Notes under the pieces: model-generated
The model's input: only the letters and a program-made list of their open reading frames with translations
What the model was told of the DNA's origin: nothing
The model's database searches: none
Origin: CADEEN01 sp031389585
GTDB taxonomy: Bacteria; Pseudomonadota; Gammaproteobacteria; Burkholderiales; Burkholderiaceae_C
DNA length: 13,994 bases
Direction of reading: 5' to 3'
Assembly (NCBI GenBank): GCA_031389585.1
Contig: JANMSS010000041.1
Span: forward strand, 1 to 13,994
Translations under genes and position numbers: made by a program
Part shown: positions 1 to 6,911 of the stretch, piece by piece
Numbering within the stretch: position 1 is the stretch's first letter
Layout of the letters: every line of letters begins with the position of its first letter

Positions 1-906
1 CACGCCGCGCTCGCGCAGGCGGTCGACGGCGCCCGTCGCCTTCTCGGGCGCGAGGTCGATGAACACGATGTTGGTCTGCGGCGGCTGCACGCTCACGCCC
101 GGCAGGCCTTGCAGGCCTTCGGCGAGGCGGCGCGCGTTGACGTGGTCTTCGGCCAGACGCTCGACGTGGTGATCGAGCGCGTAGAGCGCCGCGGCCGCCA
201 GCACGCCGCTCTGGCGCATCGCGCCGCCGGTCATCTTGCGCCAGCGGTGGGCGCGGGCGATCAGTTCGAGGCTGCCGCACAGGGCCGAACCGGCGGGCGC
301 CCCCAGGCCTTTGCTGAAGCACACCGACACGCTGTCGAAGTGGCGCGAGATCTCACGCACCGCAACGCCTGACGCGACCGCGGCGTTGTACAGCCGCGCG
401 CCATCCAGGTGCGTGGCCAGCCCGCGCGAGCGCGCCAGCGTCGTGGCCGCCTCGATGTACGCCAGCGGCAACACCTGGCCGCCCCAGGTGTTCTCCAGCG
501 CGAGCAGGCGGGTGCGCGCGAAGTGCGCGTCGTCGGGCTTGATCGCCGCCTCGATGTCGGCCAGCGCCAGCGTGCCGTCGGCCTGGTTGGGCAGCGGCTG
601 CGGCTGGATGCTGCCCAGCACCGCCGCGCCGCCGCCCTCAAACCGGTAGGTATGTGCCATCTGGCCGACGAGGTACTCGTCACCGCGCTGGCAATGGCTC
701 ATCAACGCGCACAGGTTGCTCTGCGTGCCGCTGGGCATGAACAGCGCCGCCTCGAAGCCGAGTTCGTCGGCAATGCGCTGCTGCAAAGCGTTGACCGTCG
801 GATCGTCGCCGAACACGTCGTCGCCAAGTTCGGCCGAGCGCATCGCGTCCCACATGGCGGCCGTCGGTCGCGTGACCGTGTCGCTGCGCAAGTCGATGGG
901 TTTCAT
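1..906 (-). CDS. ltaE: Low-specificity L-threonine aldolase, 3' end cut by window edge
   Basis: PLP-dependent enzyme that splits L-threonine or L-allo-threonine into glycine and acetaldehyde, cytoplasmic. The window holds the first 302 codons; the family is usually about 330-345 residues, so only the C-terminal tail is missing. The N-terminus MKPIDLRSDTVT is typical of the family. The PLP lysine is K199 in FSKGLGAP, and the cofactor-contacting HLDGARLYNA motif (D168, R171) is present. The ATG at 906 overlaps the trpG stop as ATGA, so translation is probably coupled to trpG. Its place directly after trpG is unusual for a glycine/threonine gene and suggests co-transcription with the tryptophan genes. 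Family assignment is firm; in vivo substrate preference (threonine, allo-threonine, beta-hydroxy amino acids) cannot be read from sequence. Confidence 0.93.
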   Translation of the reverse strand, partial: MKPIDLRSDTVTRPTAAMWDAMRSAELGDDVFGDDPTVNALQQRIADELGFEAALFMPSGTQSNLCALMSHCQRGDEYLVGQMAHTYRFEGGGAAVLGSIQPQPLPNQADGTLALADIEAAIKPDDAHFARTRLLALENTWGGQVLPLAYIEAATTLARSRGLATHLDGARLYNAAVASGVAVREISRHFDSVSVCFSKGLGAPAGSALCGSLELIARAHRWRKMTGGAMRQSGVLAAAALYALDHHVERLAEDHVNARRLAEGLQGLPGVSVQPPQTNIVFIDLAPEKATGAVDRLRERGV

Positions 907-1475
907 GCCGGATACGCCTCCAGGAAGTTGCGCAGCATCGCGTGACCATGGGTCGACAGAATCGACTCGGGGTGAAACTGCATGCCTTCGATCGGCAGCG
1001 TGGTGTGGCGCACGCCCATGATCTCGCCATCGTCAGTGGTCGAGGTGACCACCAGCTCAGCGGGCAGCGACGCGCGCTCGATCGCCAGCGAGTGGTAGCG
1101 AATCACGGAAAAGCGCTGCGGCAGGCCGCGGTACACGCCTTGGCCATCTGTAGAAATCTCGCTGGCCTTGCCGTGCATCAACGCCTTCGCCCGCACGACC
1201 TCGGCGCCGAGGGCGGCACCGATCGCCTGGTGGCCCAGGCACACGCCCAGGATCGGCAGCTTGCCGGCGAAGTGGCGGATGGCCTCGATGCACACCCCCG
1301 CCTCGGCCGGCGTGCATGGCCCGGGCGAAAACACCAGCCGCGTCGGATCGAGAGAAACCATGCCAGCGACATCGATCTCGTCGTTGCGCAGCACGCGCAC
1401 GTCCTCGCCCAGCTCGCCGAAGTACTGCACCAGATTGAAGGTGAAGCTGTCGTAGTTGTCGATCATCAGCAGCAT
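903..1475 (-). CDS. trpG: Anthranilate synthase component II (glutamine amidotransferase)
   Basis: Glutaminase subunit that hydrolyses glutamine and passes ammonia to TrpE for anthranilate synthesis; in many bacteria the same protein also serves PabB in folate synthesis. The 190 residues match the usual length. MLLMIDNYDSFTFNLVQY is the standard N-terminus. The class I amidotransferase triad is C79 (in GVCLGHQ), H168 and E170 (in FHPES), and the oxyanion motif FSPGPCTP lies at 49-56. The ATG at 1475 has AGGGTAGAG a few bases upstream. The gene overlaps ltaE by 4 bases downstream. Its partner trpE is about 6.1 kb away with an opposite-strand gene cluster between, so trpG must have its own promoter in the 1476-1880 region or depend on very long read-through. 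Confidence 0.96.
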   Translation of the reverse strand: MLLMIDNYDSFTFNLVQYFGELGEDVRVLRNDEIDVAGMVSLDPTRLVFSPGPCTPAEAGVCIEAIRHFAGKLPILGVCLGHQAIGAALGAEVVRAKALMHGKASEISTDGQGVYRGLPQRFSVIRYHSLAIERASLPAELVVTSTTDDGEIMGVRHTTLPIEGMQFHPESILSTHGHAMLRNFLEAYPA

Positions 1476-1880
1476 ATGCGCTCTACCCTATTGACTTCGT
1501 CGGGGCGGCCATTCCTCGCCGCGCCGACACCCGCTGTGATGCCCGTTCCCGTATCGCTGGCGGAGCCGCTGCGACGTGGCGGGTAGGGATTGAGGAGCGC
1601 CCGTGCGGGCGCAGTGGGTCGGTCAGGCGGCTGGCTTGCGCCAACGCTGCCGGGAACGCGTCGCTGCGGGCATCGGTCCGGTGAACATGAGCCGCATTAT
1701 TGACCGCATTAAACAGGCGTCGCAGTCGTATGGCGATCGGCGAACTGCGGCGAAATTGCTCGACCCACTGCTGCGACGCGCCCCAGCACCCAAAGGCACC
1801 CCTAGAATTTGCCCATGGCATGTGGGCATCACCAGCACGGACTTTCTCAGCGGCATGTCCCGACGGACAGCGTACTGCCG
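1476..1880. promoter_or_regulatory. Divergent intergenic region between trpG and the fibre cluster
   Basis: About 400 bp without a convincing gene. An AT-rich island at 1694-1715 (around ATTATTGACCGCATTAAAC) stands out in GC-rich surroundings. It contains a TTGACC on the plus strand and AATAAT/TTTAAT on the minus strand, but I could not pair either with a good second hexamer. A compact inverted repeat GCGCCC-GTGC-GGGCGC lies at 1597-1612, in what would be the trpG leader; it has no T-tract. A TAGAAT at 1803-1808 could be a -10 box for the plus-strand cluster, without a recognisable -35. Both trpG (minus) and the 1881 gene (plus) need promoters here. Confidence 0.5.
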
Positions 1881-2384
1881 ATGCCGCACGACAAGGCCGC
1901 CTGCCGACGCGCCGCTGTACTGGCACTGTGGGCTGCGGGCGTGACCGCGCTCTTCGGCCCACACAGCCATGCCGCTGGCTGGACCACCTATGCGGTCGAC
2001 GACTCGATGAGCCAGACGCAGGCGCCTGCCGCACAGCTGCGCTGGCGCCAATCGCTGCCATCCAGGGATGCCCTCGACCTGCTTGACGCCACGATGGACG
2101 TGCGCATCGTGCTCAACGTCAGCCCGTGGGTTGGGCAGCCGGCGCGGATTTACATGGTGATGCCGGCGCTGATCCAGTCGAGCCTGACGGTTCAATGGTC
2201 GACCTCCGGCCTGCTGTCGCCGGGGCAACTGTCCGGCGGGCAAAGGCAACTCGTTTTTCAAGGCGTTGTCCCCGGTCCACGCATCGAAGACACGATGCGT
2301 GTCGTCGCGGTGGCCGACGGGCGTGACGCAGCCACGCCGCAGCGCGTCAACTTCACGTTCGAAATCGAGGTACCGAGTCGATGA
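1881..2384 (+). CDS. Secreted beta-rich protein of unknown family, first gene of the fibre cluster
   Basis: A predicted 167-residue exported protein. The N-terminus has K5, R9, R10, then a hydrophobic stretch (AAVLALWAAGVTALF) and a likely signal peptidase site near SHA/AG at 31-32. The mature part alternates hydrophobic and polar residues, as in beta sandwiches, with WVGQPARIYMVMP and a final NFTFEIEV strand. I do not recognise a named family. It overlaps the chaperone gene by 4 bases (ATGA), so it is almost certainly part of the same machine, perhaps a minor or tip subunit (inference). Start choice: ATG 1881 puts the charged region directly before the hydrophobic core and has a weak GGACAG upstream. 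An upstream in-frame ATG at 1815, six bases after a TAGAAT, would give a longer N-terminus and cannot be ruled out. Confidence 0.7.
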   Translation: MPHDKAACRRAAVLALWAAGVTALFGPHSHAAGWTTYAVDDSMSQTQAPAAQLRWRQSLPSRDALDLLDATMDVRIVLNVSPWVGQPARIYMVMPALIQSSLTVQWSTSGLLSPGQLSGGQRQLVFQGVVPGPRIEDTMRVVAVADGRDAATPQRVNFTFEIEVPSR

Positions 2385-3232
2385 GCAACTTCGTGTCACG
2401 CCTGCGCCCAGCGCGGCGTCTCTGTAGTGCCACCTTGACCGGCCTGGCGCTCTGCGCCTCGGCGCATGCGCAATTTGCCGCCGCGATCACGCCGCCGCGC
2501 TTCGAAATTAGCGTGGAGCCCGGGCAGGTCACTCGCCAGGTGATGGAAATCACGCACGCCATCCCCGGCACCGGTACCTACCGCGTCTACACCGCCGACT
2601 GGCACATGGACGCCGGCGGTGCGCTCACGTTCTACGACGCGCTGCAGCCCGGCAGTTGCCGCCCCTGGGTCGCCATCGAGCGCAAGGAGGTCAACGTCAC
2701 GATGGGTGCCCGCGTGCGCTATCGGTTCGAGGTCGCTGCGCCGGCCGATGCCCCATCGCGGGAGTGTCGATTCGCGCTGATGATCGAGAGCAAACCGCAG
2801 GAAGTGGTGACCAGCGCGTCGGCCTCGTTCCCGATGAGCGGGCGCATCGCCGTGATCGTCTATGCCCGGGTCGGCGCGGCCAAGGCGGTGCTCGAAGCCG
2901 GCGAAACCTCGATCGCAGCGTTCGATGGGCGACCCACGCCGATGCTGATGATCCGCAACACCGGCAACGCCACGGCCCGCCTATCGGGAGTCCTGAAGGG
3001 CACCGACGCGACGGGCGCGACGATCGAGTTCACGCCCGAAAGCGTGCCGATCCTGCCCGACACCGCGCGCCGAATCGCCTTGCAGGCCTATGAACCTGGC
3101 CCGCGCACTCCGGCGTCGGCGCCACCGCGATTCAAATGGCCCTTGGCCCTGAGCGGTGCACTCGAGTACGGCCCCGACGCGGCGGGCCGGATCGAGGTCA
3201 ACCGCCACATCGCCGAGCGTCCGGCTCAGTGA
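2381..3232 (+). CDS. PapD-like periplasmic fimbrial chaperone
   Basis: Probable periplasmic chaperone that holds secreted subunits until they reach the outer-membrane assembly protein. The 283 residues carry a signal peptide (cleavage near AHA/Q at 30). Two immunoglobulin-like domains follow: domain 1 at about 35-160, starting ITPPRFEISVEPGQ, and domain 2 at about 165-270, with the MLMIRNTGNATARLSG strand pair seen in fimbrial chaperone second domains. C93 and C129 could form a disulfide. The ATG overlaps the previous stop (ATGA) with GAGG 10 bases upstream. The next gene starts at the GTGA overlap, so three genes are translationally linked. It is longer than FimC/PapD (about 215-240 mature) and closer in style to the non-classical chaperones next to secreted pilin genes. 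The exact subclass is not assignable by eye. Confidence 0.82.
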   Translation: MSNFVSRLRPARRLCSATLTGLALCASAHAQFAAAITPPRFEISVEPGQVTRQVMEITHAIPGTGTYRVYTADWHMDAGGALTFYDALQPGSCRPWVAIERKEVNVTMGARVRYRFEVAAPADAPSRECRFALMIESKPQEVVTSASASFPMSGRIAVIVYARVGAAKAVLEAGETSIAAFDGRPTPMLMIRNTGNATARLSGVLKGTDATGATIEFTPESVPILPDTARRIALQAYEPGPRTPASAPPRFKWPLALSGALEYGPDAAGRIEVNRHIAERPAQ

Positions 3233-5367
3233 GCCTCGCGGAGGCGGCCATCGCGCGCGTGCGACGCAGGCGCCACGCGGCGGTTGCGGCCCTGTGCGGC
3301 CTTGCGTTGGCGAGGCCTGCGGGCGCCGCCGAGCCCGACAAGCCGCAGACCGAGCCGGCGCCGGCCTACGTCGACAAACTGATGGAAGGCGTGCCGGCGC
3401 AGCTTGAGCTCGCCAGCGACGGATTGTCGACATTCGACCGCAGCGGCATGCCACGCACGCTGCGCGGCGAACTGCGCGCCCAGTCGTCGTCCGACGACCG
3501 GGGCAGTGAATCCGCGCTGTGGGCCAATCTGCGCGGCAGCGTGGACACCGCCAACCACGGGGCGTTTTCGTTCGATGCCTCGGGCCAGCTGCTGGACCGC
3601 CGGTCTGGGCAGCGCCGCGGGACCGGCGTCTCGTTCTCGCTCTACCAGACGGCGATGCCGTTTGGTGGCGGCTGGCATGCGTCGCAGGGCCTGGGCGTGA
3701 TCCAGACGCTGGGCCCGCAGCTGGGCGCGCAGCAAGCCTCGTTCTTCGTCCCGACGCGGCTGGTGCAAGGCGCCTCGACACAGTGGCGCAATGAGGCCCG
3801 CGGCATCACCTGGCAGCTCAGCGCCGGCGAGACAGGCTCGTTCGCCTCGATCGGCCAGGGCTCCTTCTATGGCTCGGGCAATCGGGTTGCTGCGCTCAGC
3901 GTCGAGCTTGGCGCCGCGCGACCCGGTGGCGTGTCCCTGCTGCCCATGGGCTGGGGCTACAGCGCCGTGGCCAGCCACGCGACAGGTGGTGCGCCACAGA
4001 CCGTCCCGGGCTTCGGCGTGCGTGCGGACGAGCCCGCGGGCAGCGGCGTCCTGCAGAGCCTGCGCTGGGAATCGCCAGCTGCCTTCGTGCATGGCAACCT
4101 GCTTGCGGGTCGCAATCAAGACCTTGCCGATCCGTCTACCGGCGCCGTCGGTGGGTCGTCGTCGCACGCGGCGGGCTGGCTCGACGGCGCGCTGCGATCC
4201 GGCGAGATCACACATCGTTGGGGCCTGCACCACCTGGCGCAGGGGTTGAGGTGGCAGGGCAGCGCACTCGGCGGCAACTCGCAGGGCGCCTACTACCGCT
4301 GGTCACGGATCGGTCTGCGCACGCAGATCGAGGCGCAGCTGTCGAGCACGCAGCCGGTCGATGTCGCCAGGGGTGGCGTCACGCAACATCGGGCAGGTGT
4401 CTCGCTGCGGCACCAGATCGATCAGCGCCTGGGCGTGGGCGGCGTCGTCCACGCCAGCGCGGGCACGACGAGTGACCTGCAACTGTCAGGCTTCACGGAA
4501 CTGCGCCGACCCTGGGCCGATCTGCGACTGCAAGCCGACGTTCAGACACGTGGCGGGGCGGTGGTGGCACGCCGCCTGTCGACCGACCAGGCCTGGGCGC
4601 TGCCGCTCGGCCGGCGGCTGAGCAGTTCGCTGGCGCTGAACTCGACGAGCGCCAGCCCCGCGGACACCGGCAGTACTTCGAGCAATCCGTACGGCACGAC
4701 ATTCGAGATGGCCGTGGCCGGTGGCGCCGACATCGGCGATAGCATCTCGCTTGACCTCAACCTGCGTGCGCTGCTGCCACAGTCGGCACAGGTCGCACGC
4801 GCCTACAACGTCAGCGCCTCGGGCCAATGGCGCCTGTCGCAGGCCTGGACCCTCGCTGCCGCGTTCGGCATGACGCGGTCATCGGGCGTGGCCAGTCCAG
4901 GCACGATCGATCCGATCCCCATCTTGCCGGGCAGCGTCACGTCGTTCATCTTTCCAGGCACCCGGTCACGCGACCTTTGGCTGACGCTGCGCTACGACTT
5001 TCAGGCCGGTGCGGCGGTGGTGCCGATCGGCGCCGGCGGCCGCGTCGGTGCGGGCGGCGGCAACATCGAGGGCGTGGTCTACCTCGACGACAACCAGAAC
5101 GGACGGTTCGACGCCCTCGAGGCCCGCGCCGCCAACGTCACGGTGACGCTCGACGGCCGGTTCGCGACCCGCACCGATGCGCAGGGCCGCTTCGAGTTCC
5201 CGTTCGTGGCGTCCGGCCCGCATGTCATCGCAGTGGCCTCCGACACCTTGCCCTTGCCCTGGGTGGCGCCCGCCACGACGCCGACGCGCGTCGAGGTGGT
5301 ACCGCGAGTGAGCACCCGCCTCGAGATCGGGGCGACACGCGACCGCGCCGTCACGAGCGAGCCGTAA
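3229..5367 (+). CDS. Usher-like outer-membrane beta-barrel protein with C-terminal SdrD/CNA-B-like domain
   Basis: A 712-residue predicted outer-membrane protein, probably the pore that assembles or exports the cluster's subunits (inference from context). GTG 3229 is chosen because it overlaps the chaperone stop (GTGA) and gives a proper signal peptide: RVRRRR, a hydrophobic run, then cleavage near AGAA/EP at 34. Residues about 60-600 are rich in short amphipathic strands with Gly, Ser and aromatic residues, as in a large barrel. Residues 612-690 resemble an SdrD-B/CNA-B beta-sandwich (GVVYLDDNQNG, then VTVTLDGRFATRTDAQGRFEF). The protein does not end in an aromatic barrel strand, so this domain probably sits in the periplasm, like usher C-terminal domains. 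I see none of the usual FimD/PapC N-terminal signatures, and it is shorter than a typical 800-870-residue usher. A different kind of porin or secretion barrel remains possible. Confidence 0.72.
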   Translation: MSLAEAAIARVRRRRHAAVAALCGLALARPAGAAEPDKPQTEPAPAYVDKLMEGVPAQLELASDGLSTFDRSGMPRTLRGELRAQSSSDDRGSESALWANLRGSVDTANHGAFSFDASGQLLDRRSGQRRGTGVSFSLYQTAMPFGGGWHASQGLGVIQTLGPQLGAQQASFFVPTRLVQGASTQWRNEARGITWQLSAGETGSFASIGQGSFYGSGNRVAALSVELGAARPGGVSLLPMGWGYSAVASHATGGAPQTVPGFGVRADEPAGSGVLQSLRWESPAAFVHGNLLAGRNQDLADPSTGAVGGSSSHAAGWLDGALRSGEITHRWGLHHLAQGLRWQGSALGGNSQGAYYRWSRIGLRTQIEAQLSSTQPVDVARGGVTQHRAGVSLRHQIDQRLGVGGVVHASAGTTSDLQLSGFTELRRPWADLRLQADVQTRGGAVVARRLSTDQAWALPLGRRLSSSLALNSTSASPADTGSTSSNPYGTTFEMAVAGGADIGDSISLDLNLRALLPQSAQVARAYNVSASGQWRLSQAWTLAAAFGMTRSSGVASPGTIDPIPILPGSVTSFIFPGTRSRDLWLTLRYDFQAGAAVVPIGAGGRVGAGGGNIEGVVYLDDNQNGRFDALEARAANVTVTLDGRFATRTDAQGRFEFPFVASGPHVIAVASDTLPLPWVAPATTPTRVEVVPRVSTRLEIGATRDRAVTSEP

Positions 5368-5397
5368 GCGTGCGGCGCGCCCGCAAGGCGCTCCGTC

Positions 5398-5805
5398 TCA
5401 GGGTGAGGCGATCGTCACGAGGTCGCTGCCGTGGCTGGTCGCGCGCGGCAACGCCGCGTCGATCACCAGATTGCGCGGCCGCAATTGCACGCTGCTGTTC
5501 GGCGCACTGCCGTCGACAAGCGCAGCGCGGCTGCGCTGAACGGTCAGCACGCCGGCGTTGCCACGGATCTGCGCACCCTGCGCCTGCATCGACAGGGCCA
5601 GCGAGGGCAACACGGTGACGCGGAAATCGAGATGCGCCGAAGCGCTGAGCGGGCCGCGGCCCGGCGGCGCAGATTGCAGCTGCGAGTCGGCGCGACAGGT
5701 CGACGCCGCGGCCGCGCCGATCAGCAACACTGCGATCGCGGCGCGCAGATCGCGGGCCCCGATGGCAGGCGCCCGGCCCATGTTGTTCTCGCCTGTGCTG
5801 TCCAT
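5398..5805 (-). CDS. Short pilin-like secreted protein, opposite strand
   Basis: A 135-residue exported protein. ATG 5805 is favoured by CAGGAG 7 bases upstream; an in-frame ATG at 5781 would also leave a signal peptide (AIAVLLIGAAAAS, cleavage near CRA/D at 39). The start of the mature chain, LSASAHLDFRVTVLP at 53-67, closely matches LTASARLDFRVTIP in the protein encoded at 6288-6911. It ends in VTIASP, similar to the VTYTASMP end of that protein. It is therefore a shorter relative that lacks about 70 residues of the middle and the FSY-N-ALVP segment. It is convergent with the barrel gene (30 bp apart) and divergent from the main pilin-like gene. Possibly a minor or terminating subunit, or a decaying copy; the good ribosome site and intact frame argue for an active gene. 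Confidence 0.72.
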   Translation of the reverse strand: MDSTGENNMGRAPAIGARDLRAAIAVLLIGAAAASTCRADSQLQSAPPGRGPLSASAHLDFRVTVLPSLALSMQAQGAQIRGNAGVLTVQRSRAALVDGSAPNSSVQLRPRNLVIDAALPRATSHGSDLVTIASP

Positions 5806-5916
5806 CGGCCGCTCCTGTGCGTCACCGCCGCGCGTCAGCCGAAGATCGCCATGGCCCAGGGCTGCAAGCGCCGGTCTGCGCACCATGCGGCACCGACCGG
5901 TGATTGCAATCCCTAT

Positions 5917-5930
5917 CCCGTGATCACGGG
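5917..5930. promoter_or_regulatory. 14-bp perfect palindrome, candidate operator
   Basis: CCCGTGATCACGGG is self-complementary over all 14 bases. It lies about 110 bp upstream of the minus-strand pilin-like start and 358 bp upstream of the plus-strand one. Such a dyad could bind a dimeric regulator, but no regulator gene is in the cluster and the site is seen only once. Confidence 0.3.
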
Positions 5931-6021
5931 GGACCACGAACCGGAAGCCTGGCGACCCCGGCTTGCGCGCGGGCGTGACCTGGTCAATTGGTAGGCGCGC
6001 TGTTGCACCTCCCTGCAGGGC

Positions 6022-6125
6022 TATCGGCGTATCGCATCGGAACTTGAGAGTCGATCTTTGGAAAGGTGCGGGTTATCGGCGTGTCGCGGCAGGACTTGAG
6101 AGTCGATCTTCAGAAAAGGGCCCGG
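6022..6125 (+). repeat. Imperfect 52-bp direct tandem repeat
   Basis: Two adjacent units, 6022-6073 and 6074-6125, agree at about 40 of 52 positions. Each starts TATCGGCGT(A/G)TCGC, and both contain the identical 17-mer ACTTGAGAGTCGATCTT (6042-6058 and 6094-6110). The 52-bp period is close to five helical turns, which would put both copies on the same face of DNA. It sits about 160-265 bp upstream of the main pilin-like gene, so a pair of regulator-binding sites or a repeated RNA element in the leader are both possible. Confidence 0.8.
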
Positions 6126-6191
6126 AAAGCGGACAAATCGCACGTGCCCGGGTGCAACTAATGCGCATCCCACTTGGCGTTGCCGTTCTAA

Positions 6192-6218
6192 CCGCTGGTT
6201 GCCAGCGGATAATTTTTT
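6192..6218 (+). terminator. Intrinsic-terminator-like hairpin upstream of the pilin-like gene
   Basis: CCGCTGG-TTG-CCAGCGG forms a 7-bp stem with a 3-base loop, followed by ATAATTTTTT. It reads as a terminator only on the plus strand. It ends 69 bp before the ATG at 6288, and no plus-strand gene ends nearby (the barrel gene stopped 825 bp earlier with a minus-strand gene in between). It may be a leader attenuator for the pilin-like gene or the end of a small RNA. Confidence 0.6.
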
Positions 6219-6287
6219 CGTCGCGATCGGAGACCTCAGCTTGACCAGATCGGCCGACCGTCCATCAACAACAGGAGATCACTGCAC

Positions 6288-6911
6288 ATGAACAAGTTTG
6301 CACTTCGCGCTGTCTGCGCTGCCGCTGGTTTTGCCGCGCTTGGCATGCCGATGTGGGCCCATGCAGAGTCGGTCATCCAGACCGGCGCCGGCGCCTTGAC
6401 GGCCAGCGCTCGCCTTGACTTCCGCGTCACCATTCCCCGGGTGCTGTTCCTGCAAGTCGGTACCGGCACGCCGATGGCCACCAACACCGGCATCAACCTG
6501 ATCGACTTCGTGGTGCCGGCCGCCAACGCCGGTGACGGCACGCCCATCACCGCGACAGCTGGCTCGGGCGACCTCGGCAGCGGTACAGTGACCGCGCGGG
6601 TTCTTGGCAATGCCGGCGCCGTGACATTGACCTCGACGACGTTAGGTGCCCTCAGCAACGGCGTCGACACGCTGTCCTTTAGCCAGATCGGCACCGCGGC
6701 CACGGCGAACACGACCGGCAGCGTTCTCGCCGCCCCGGCGCTCGCCGATGGCGCCACCACAACCACGGTGGTGCCGGCAGCGGCTAGTATCGTGAACCGC
6801 GACGCGCGGTGGACCTTCTCGTACCTGAACGCCGCGCTCGTGCCTCCGGGCACCTACGGTGGTGCAGGTACCAACAACGGCCGTGTCACCTATACCGCAA
6901 GCATGCCCTGA
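6288..6911 (+). CDS. Pilin-like secreted structural subunit (probable major subunit)
   Basis: A 207-residue exported protein with a clean signal peptide (MNKFALRAVC start, cleavage at AHA/ES, 26). The mature chain is rich in Thr, Ala, Gly and Val, has no cysteine, and looks like an all-beta pilus subunit. Landmarks are LTASARLDFRVTIP at 37-50, LFLQVG at 53-58, FSQI at 131-134 and FSYLNAALVPPGTYGG at 177-192, with a final GRVTYTASMP strand. The end pattern (aromatic strand, PxGTY, G, strand to the C-terminus) recalls secreted pilins such as the CS1/CFA-I and spore-coat-U groups. That is resemblance only, not a family assignment. AGGAG lies 10 bases before the ATG, the best ribosome site in the cluster, in keeping with high expression. 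The next gene is a paralogue and overlaps its 3' end. Confidence 0.75.
   Translation: MNKFALRAVCAAAGFAALGMPMWAHAESVIQTGAGALTASARLDFRVTIPRVLFLQVGTGTPMATNTGINLIDFVVPAANAGDGTPITATAGSGDLGSGTVTARVLGNAGAVTLTSTTLGALSNGVDTLSFSQIGTAATANTTGSVLAAPALADGATTTTVVPAAASIVNRDARWTFSYLNAALVPPGTYGGAGTNNGRVTYTASMP

Larger units (their letters stand above)
5806..6287. promoter_or_regulatory. Divergent regulatory region between two pilin-like genes
   Basis: About 480 bp with no convincing gene. Going left to right it holds the ribosome site of the minus-strand pilin-like gene, a 14-bp perfect palindrome at 5917-5930, a CCCTGCAGGG palindrome at 6011-6020, an imperfect 52-bp tandem repeat at 6022-6125, a terminator-like hairpin at 6192-6218 and the AGGAG ribosome site at 6273-6277. 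A GATAAT at 6208-6213 looks like a -10 box but overlaps the hairpin and has no -35 at proper spacing. The promoter of the 6288 gene is therefore not located with confidence. This is the longest and most structured non-coding stretch in the window. Confidence 0.6.

Noticed and set aside
1700..1733. TTGACC with a GTATGG as a plus-strand promoter for the fibre cluster
   Set aside because: Spacing is over 20 bp and the -10 match is poor.
1623..2399. 258-codon minus-strand frame opposite the first fibre gene
   Set aside because: Arginine-rich shadow typical of GC-rich antisense frames; the plus-strand frame has a signal peptide and coupled overlap with the chaperone. Its end contains only one Trp codon, so it is not a trpG leader peptide either.
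6205..6212. GCGGATAA resembling a flagellar sigma-28 -10 element
   Set aside because: The -35 partner is missing at the needed spacing, and the bases are explained by the hairpin arm.
5963..6244. 93-codon plus-strand frame in the divergent pilin region
   Set aside because: It runs across the 52-bp repeat and terminator-like hairpin, has no ribosome site and no recognisable protein features; better explained as regulatory DNA.
6236..6853. 205-codon minus-strand frame opposite the main pilin-like gene
   Set aside because: Mirror of a GC-rich coding frame; hydrophobic low-complexity translation without signal peptide or start signals, while the plus strand has a clear signal peptide and ribosome site.
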